DNA from: a virus
Length of the DNA stretch: 26,615 bases
Virus record (IMG/VR): IMGVR_UViG_3300042549_004378
Coordinates: 1 to 26,615 of that record
Reading direction: 5' to 3' (one strand)
Part shown: positions 23,443 to 26,615 of the stretch, one piece after another
How the letters are laid out: every line of letters begins with the position of its first letter
Numbering within the stretch: the first letter of the stretch is position 1
Position numbers and translations under genes: made by a program
Notes under the pieces: generated by a model
Databases searched by the model: none
What the model saw: the letters and a program-made list of their open reading frames with translations, nothing else
What the model was told of the DNA's origin: nothing

Positions 23443-26400
23443 TTATATATTCTCGAAAGAAGCTCCGGTTGGAGTAATATAGAACGTAATGTCTATAAAT
23501 TCTAACGATTTGGTTGGTTTGATATAAATCTTACCAGTCATTTGATTTCTGTCTAAATCAGCTGCGTCAGACGAAACAGTTACACGGAAATCATAAAGAC
23601 CTCTATCTCTTCTAATAGAGTCTAATATTGGGTTAACAGAATCTAAGAAATCTTGTCTTACTTTAGCATCGTTTTGTTCAAATAATAATCTAACAGAAAC
23701 TGCCGATATTAATTTACGTGCTTGAAGTAATAATCTTCTTACGTTGATTCTGTCAAGAGCTGATTGTCTAACTTGAAGAGTTTTATTACCCCAAATTACA
23801 GTTCCAACATCAGAGAACGTTGCGATTGGATTTAAACGACCTTGATATAAAGTATCTCTATTCTCTTGTGTCAATTTAACTCTCGCTTTAACAGCGTTTA
23901 CGATACCTCTTGTGTAACCCGCCGCAGCGAACCAAGGAAATGCAATATTATCCGTTAACGCTAAGTTTCTTGTTACCTCAGCAGTTGCCGGTAAGTAAAT
24001 CTGAGTATTGTTAACAGTATCTCTCATTAACACCCAAGGGTAATAAGTAGCGGTATAGTTAGAGTCAATACCTGAATTTGCCAAATTATCTACAGCTTCT
24101 TGTGGGTAAATAAAATCTAATTGATTACCTGTTGACGGAACATACATATTGTAGTCAGGAGTTGTACATACGTACAACGAATCCGCTCTACTATATTCAA
24201 TCATATCAATAGCACTCTCAACTAAATTAGAGTTATTAACATAATCAATACCCGGTGTTACAAACACATTGATGTTTACCGCCTCAGGATTCGCAAATGT
24301 TTGTTGACCTAATAAATAAGCGTAATAATCGGTGTTTGCCCAATCTTGAGTGTTACCAGCAACAATAATTTGTTTAAATGCTCCCCAACCTGATGCCGTA
24401 GGATATTTGATAGTAGGACAGGAACCATTTAAATAACCTTTTCTACCTAACATAAACTCATCTTTATTTGTTCTAAATTCTCTATAGATATCCCAACCAT
24501 CAAAACCACCTTTTACTAAGAATGTGAATTTACGTGCGTAAATTCTATAATAAGGGTTAAGTTCACTATCAGGGTCTGATGTAAATGGTGCGTCACCACA
24601 AAAGAATGCCGGAGTACCACTTGTTACAAATATATTTGGAATTGTAATACCACTTGCGTTTTTGTCCATGTGGAAACCTCTTGTTCTAAAATTCCAAGGA
24701 TTACCTTCAGTATCATTACAAATATCTAAAGGAAGTTGAGTTCCTTTATATTGGAAGAAATCAACATCAATACCTTCAGTATCTGAAATACCTAAATAAG
24801 TTCTTCTTACATTATCACCAGCACTTGTTGTTGAATCATCCGCTCCTGAAGCTAACCCAAACGGTGGATTATAAACTACTTCACCAGGATAATAATATTT
24901 AGATTTAATTAATGGGAATGGTGGTCTTACACCAGCATATTCTCTATAATCGTATCCTAAGAATCCACAAGGAAGAGCATCTATTGGTGCATCCTCGTTA
25001 ATTTCAACCATAACATAACTTGACAATAAAGGATATTCTCCATCTAAACTACCAATTTTTTTACCAACAAATGAATTATCTTGAGGGTTCATACTACAAT
25101 TAGTGTATTTTTCAAGAACAACAGGTGATGAATCAGTATCAAAGAAATCTCTAATTAATACATCAAAAGTACCATTGTTAAATGACATATTTGCAATTGA
25201 TATTTTAATATCAATATTTGCTGAATCACCATCTGCAATAGTTGTAAATTTAAATAAGTTATAAACTTTATTACCTCTTAATTCTGAAACAACCCACGGA
25301 GAAACCGGTGATTGGAATTTTTCTAAGTAAAAAGCTATTGATGTTGGGTCAATCGATTGACGAGCATCAGGTAAAGCTGTTAATTCACAATTTAAACCTC
25401 TAATATAACCCATTCTCCAAGCATTCGTTAATAAAGCTTGGAATCTTTCTTCAACAAATAATGGAACTACTGTTCTTGGTTTTGAGAAGTTAGTTGAACC
25501 AAACACTTTACTAATATATTTTGAATCTGAATTTGATAATGATGTTTCAAAGAAATATTGGTCACCATCTTTACTTGTAATATTAACACCAAAAGTTGAA
25601 AATGGGTTCTTAGTTACACCTGAATATGTCCCGGTACAATCTAAACTAACATCCGTTAAACCCGAAACTTCATAAACAGGTCCATTTTCCAAACCATATG
25701 TTGACAATCCTCTTGAACGAAGTGTTGCAACAACTAAGTCATCATAATCTGTATATGCCGTACCCGAATAAATATAAATCACCCCAATCAATGTACCTGT
25801 ATAACAATTAACAGGTTTTGCTGTTGTTGTTGACGTAGTTGATGTTGATGTTGTTGTTGTACAAGGGTTTGTTGTTGATGTCGTCGTTGAAGTTGATGTT
25901 GTTGTTGTAATTATTGGTGTCAATGTTAATCCTGTAACAACAGACCAAAATGAAAATCCTGTATAAGAAGCATTACCAACATTATCAAATAATGAGTAAT
26001 ACCAAGGGTCATTTTGAGGTGCTGAATAATTACATAAATTTGAACTTACATTATCCACTCCGTAAACATTAGTTTCACCAGTATATACTGAACTTAAACC
26101 CGAATAAACACTAGTTGGTATTGCACCATAATAATTAATTGAAGTGTCTTCTTTAGCCGGTGTTGAAACGATATCAAAAATTTGACTTGACATATCATCA
26201 AACAATGTTGACATTGAACCATCAAATTGTTCGTAAGGTTCATACAAAATTGAAGATATTTCAGATGGTAAACTAGATGTGTTTGTAAAACTAACAGTGT
26301 TAATACTATTAGTACACGCTGAAAATTCAACAGAATAGTTTATAGTTTTAAAGTCTATACATTCAGTAACACAATTAACTGTAGTTGCACTTTCACAAAA

Positions 26401-26615
26401 GAAATCAACCGTTGTCGGGTTAACATTCGCTTTTGTGGTGATAGACCAAGATGGTCCTGCGTCGTAACCAGATAATCCTAACACTCTTGTTACGAATAAT
26501 TGGTTAGATTGTTGTAAGTATGATTTAGCAATATAAGCCGCTTCGTACTTTGGAATTTGTGTATTTATAAATTTTTCTGGAGAAGTTCCACCGAAGAAAT
26601 TTGTGAATTCATCAA
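23443..26615 (-). CDS. Tail sheath protein, gp18-like (5' end outside window)
   Basis: The frame is open to the right edge, giving at least 1056 residues. An internal GTG at 26484 would truncate a conserved region, so the true start lies beyond 26615. The first visible residues (FFGGTSPEKF, then YEAAYIAKSYLQQSNQLFVT) and the C-terminus (GLYDFRVTVSSD, MTGKIYIKPTKSLEFIDITF) are classic for the T4 gp18 family. The sheath contracts around the tube to drive it through the cell envelope. T4 gp18 is 659 residues, so this is far larger. The extra mass lies in the first half and includes a Thr/Ser tract at about residues 235-264 of the visible part, presumably linking an added surface domain. The rest of the middle (SGWGAFKQIIVAGN, IDMIEYSRADSLYV) fits the sheath core. 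Confidence 0.93.
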   Translation of the reverse strand, partial: DEFTNFFGGTSPEKFINTQIPKYEAAYIAKSYLQQSNQLFVTRVLGLSGYDAGPSWSITTKANVNPTTVDFFCESATTVNCVTECIDFKTINYSVEFSACTNSINTVSFTNTSSLPSEISSILYEPYEQFDGSMSTLFDDMSSQIFDIVSTPAKEDTSINYYGAIPTSVYSGLSSVYTGETNVYGVDNVSSNLCNYSAPQNDPWYYSLFDNVGNASYTGFSFWSVVTGLTLTPIITTTTSTSTTTSTTNPCTTTTSTSTTSTTTAKPVNCYTGTLIGVIYIYSGTAYTDYDDLVVATLRSRGLSTYGLENGPVYEVSGLTDVSLDCTGTYSGVTKNPFSTFGVNITSKDGDQYFFETSLSNSDSKYISKVFGSTNFSKPRTVVPLFVEERFQALLTNAWRMGYIRGLNCELTALPDARQSIDPTSIAFYLEKFQSPVSPWVVSELRGNKVYNLFKFTTIADGDSANIDIKISIANMSFNNGTFDVLIRDFFDTDSSPVVLEKYTNCSMNPQDNSFVGKKIGSLDGEYPLLSSYVMVEINEDAPIDALPCGFLGYDYREYAGVRPPFPLIKSKYYYPGEVVYNPPFGLASGADDSTTSAGDNVRRTYLGISDTEGIDVDFFQYKGTQLPLDICNDTEGNPWNFRTRGFHMDKNASGITIPNIFVTSGTPAFFCGDAPFTSDPDSELNPYYRIYARKFTFLVKGGFDGWDIYREFRTNKDEFMLGRKGYLNGSCPTIKYPTASGWGAFKQIIVAGNTQDWANTDYYAYLLGQQTFANPEAVNINVFVTPGIDYVNNSNLVESAIDMIEYSRADSLYVCTTPDYNMYVPSTGNQLDFIYPQEAVDNLANSGIDSNYTATYYPWVLMRDTVNNTQIYLPATAEVTRNLALTDNIAFPWFAAAGYTRGIVNAVKARVKLTQENRDTLYQGRLNPIATFSDVGTVIWGNKTLQVRQSALDRINVRRLLLQARKLISAVSVRLLFEQNDAKVRQDFLDSVNPILDSIRRDRGLYDFRVTVSSDAADLDRNQMTGKIYIKPTKSLEFIDITFYITPTGASFENI
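25822..25909 (-). repeat. Low-complexity Thr/Ser-coding tract inside the sheath gene
   Basis: Repeated ACA/ACT/TCA-type codons encode two Thr/Ser-rich blocks split by NPC (TTTSTSTTTSTTNPC then TTTTSTSTTSTTTAKPVN). The codons vary, so this is a selected Thr-rich linker more than a simple microsatellite, although slippage could change its length. Confidence 0.85.

Noticed and set aside
25822-25909. Repetitive tract considered as a CRISPR-like or regulatory repeat
   Set aside because: It is in frame, has no spacers, and encodes a Thr/Ser linker inside the sheath protein.
26485-26615. Gene start at 26484 for the sheath protein
   Set aside because: The frame remains open upstream and encodes recognisable conserved sheath sequence (FFGGTSPEKF), so the GTG at 26484 is internal.
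1-26615. tRNA genes, insertion sequences, integrase or attachment sites
   Set aside because: None could be recognised on either strand; the short inter-gene gaps leave little room for them.

Overview
The window looks like part of the genome of a large contractile-tailed phage (T4-like myovirus in the broad sense). Every gene I can support is on the minus strand, so transcription runs from high to low coordinates. Key markers are a T4 gp18-type tail sheath, a gp19-type tail tube, a gp26-like tail assembly protein placed just before a tape measure protein, a gp53-like LysM baseplate protein, a gp32-type single-strand binding protein, a UvsX recombinase, a T4 RNase H-type 5'-3' nuclease and a DnaB/gp41 helicase. 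The DNA is AT-rich. None of the start codons I inspected is preceded by a GGAGG-like ribosome binding site; their leaders are A/T-rich. That fits a Bacteroidota (for example flavobacterial) host, but this is an inference and no host gene is present.

Virion module, in transcription order (26615 down to 5733): tail sheath (5' end outside the window), a HAD-fold phosphatase-like protein, tail tube, gp26-like tail assembly chaperone with a probable +1 frameshift extension, tape measure protein, a 1671-residue baseplate protein carrying an OmpA-like domain, a small LysM/gp53-like protein, a 2300-residue hub-like protein with a probable cell-wall-active region and a Cys-rich C-terminus, a 74-residue protein, and a Pro-rich coiled-coil protein. 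Hairpins that look like terminators follow the sheath, the tube, the chaperone and the last gene of the module.

Replication module (5635 down to 1): gp32-type SSB, UvsX, a small ribbon-helix-helix protein overlapping an HNH endonuclease (probably a selfish insertion), the 5'-3' nuclease, an unknown 150-residue protein, and the replicative helicase, whose C-terminus lies beyond the left edge. The boundary between the modules at about 5640-5730 has a canonical terminator followed by a strong promoter-like sequence reading into the SSB gene.

The most interesting points are: the +1 frameshift site in the tail assembly chaperone; the OmpA-like domain and the giant hub with a possible peptidoglycan-hydrolase region, which suggest a baseplate adapted to engaging the cell wall; a HAD enzyme inside the tail operon; and a recurring TATTTAT element ahead of seven gene starts. 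No tRNA, rRNA, CRISPR array or insertion sequence was seen.
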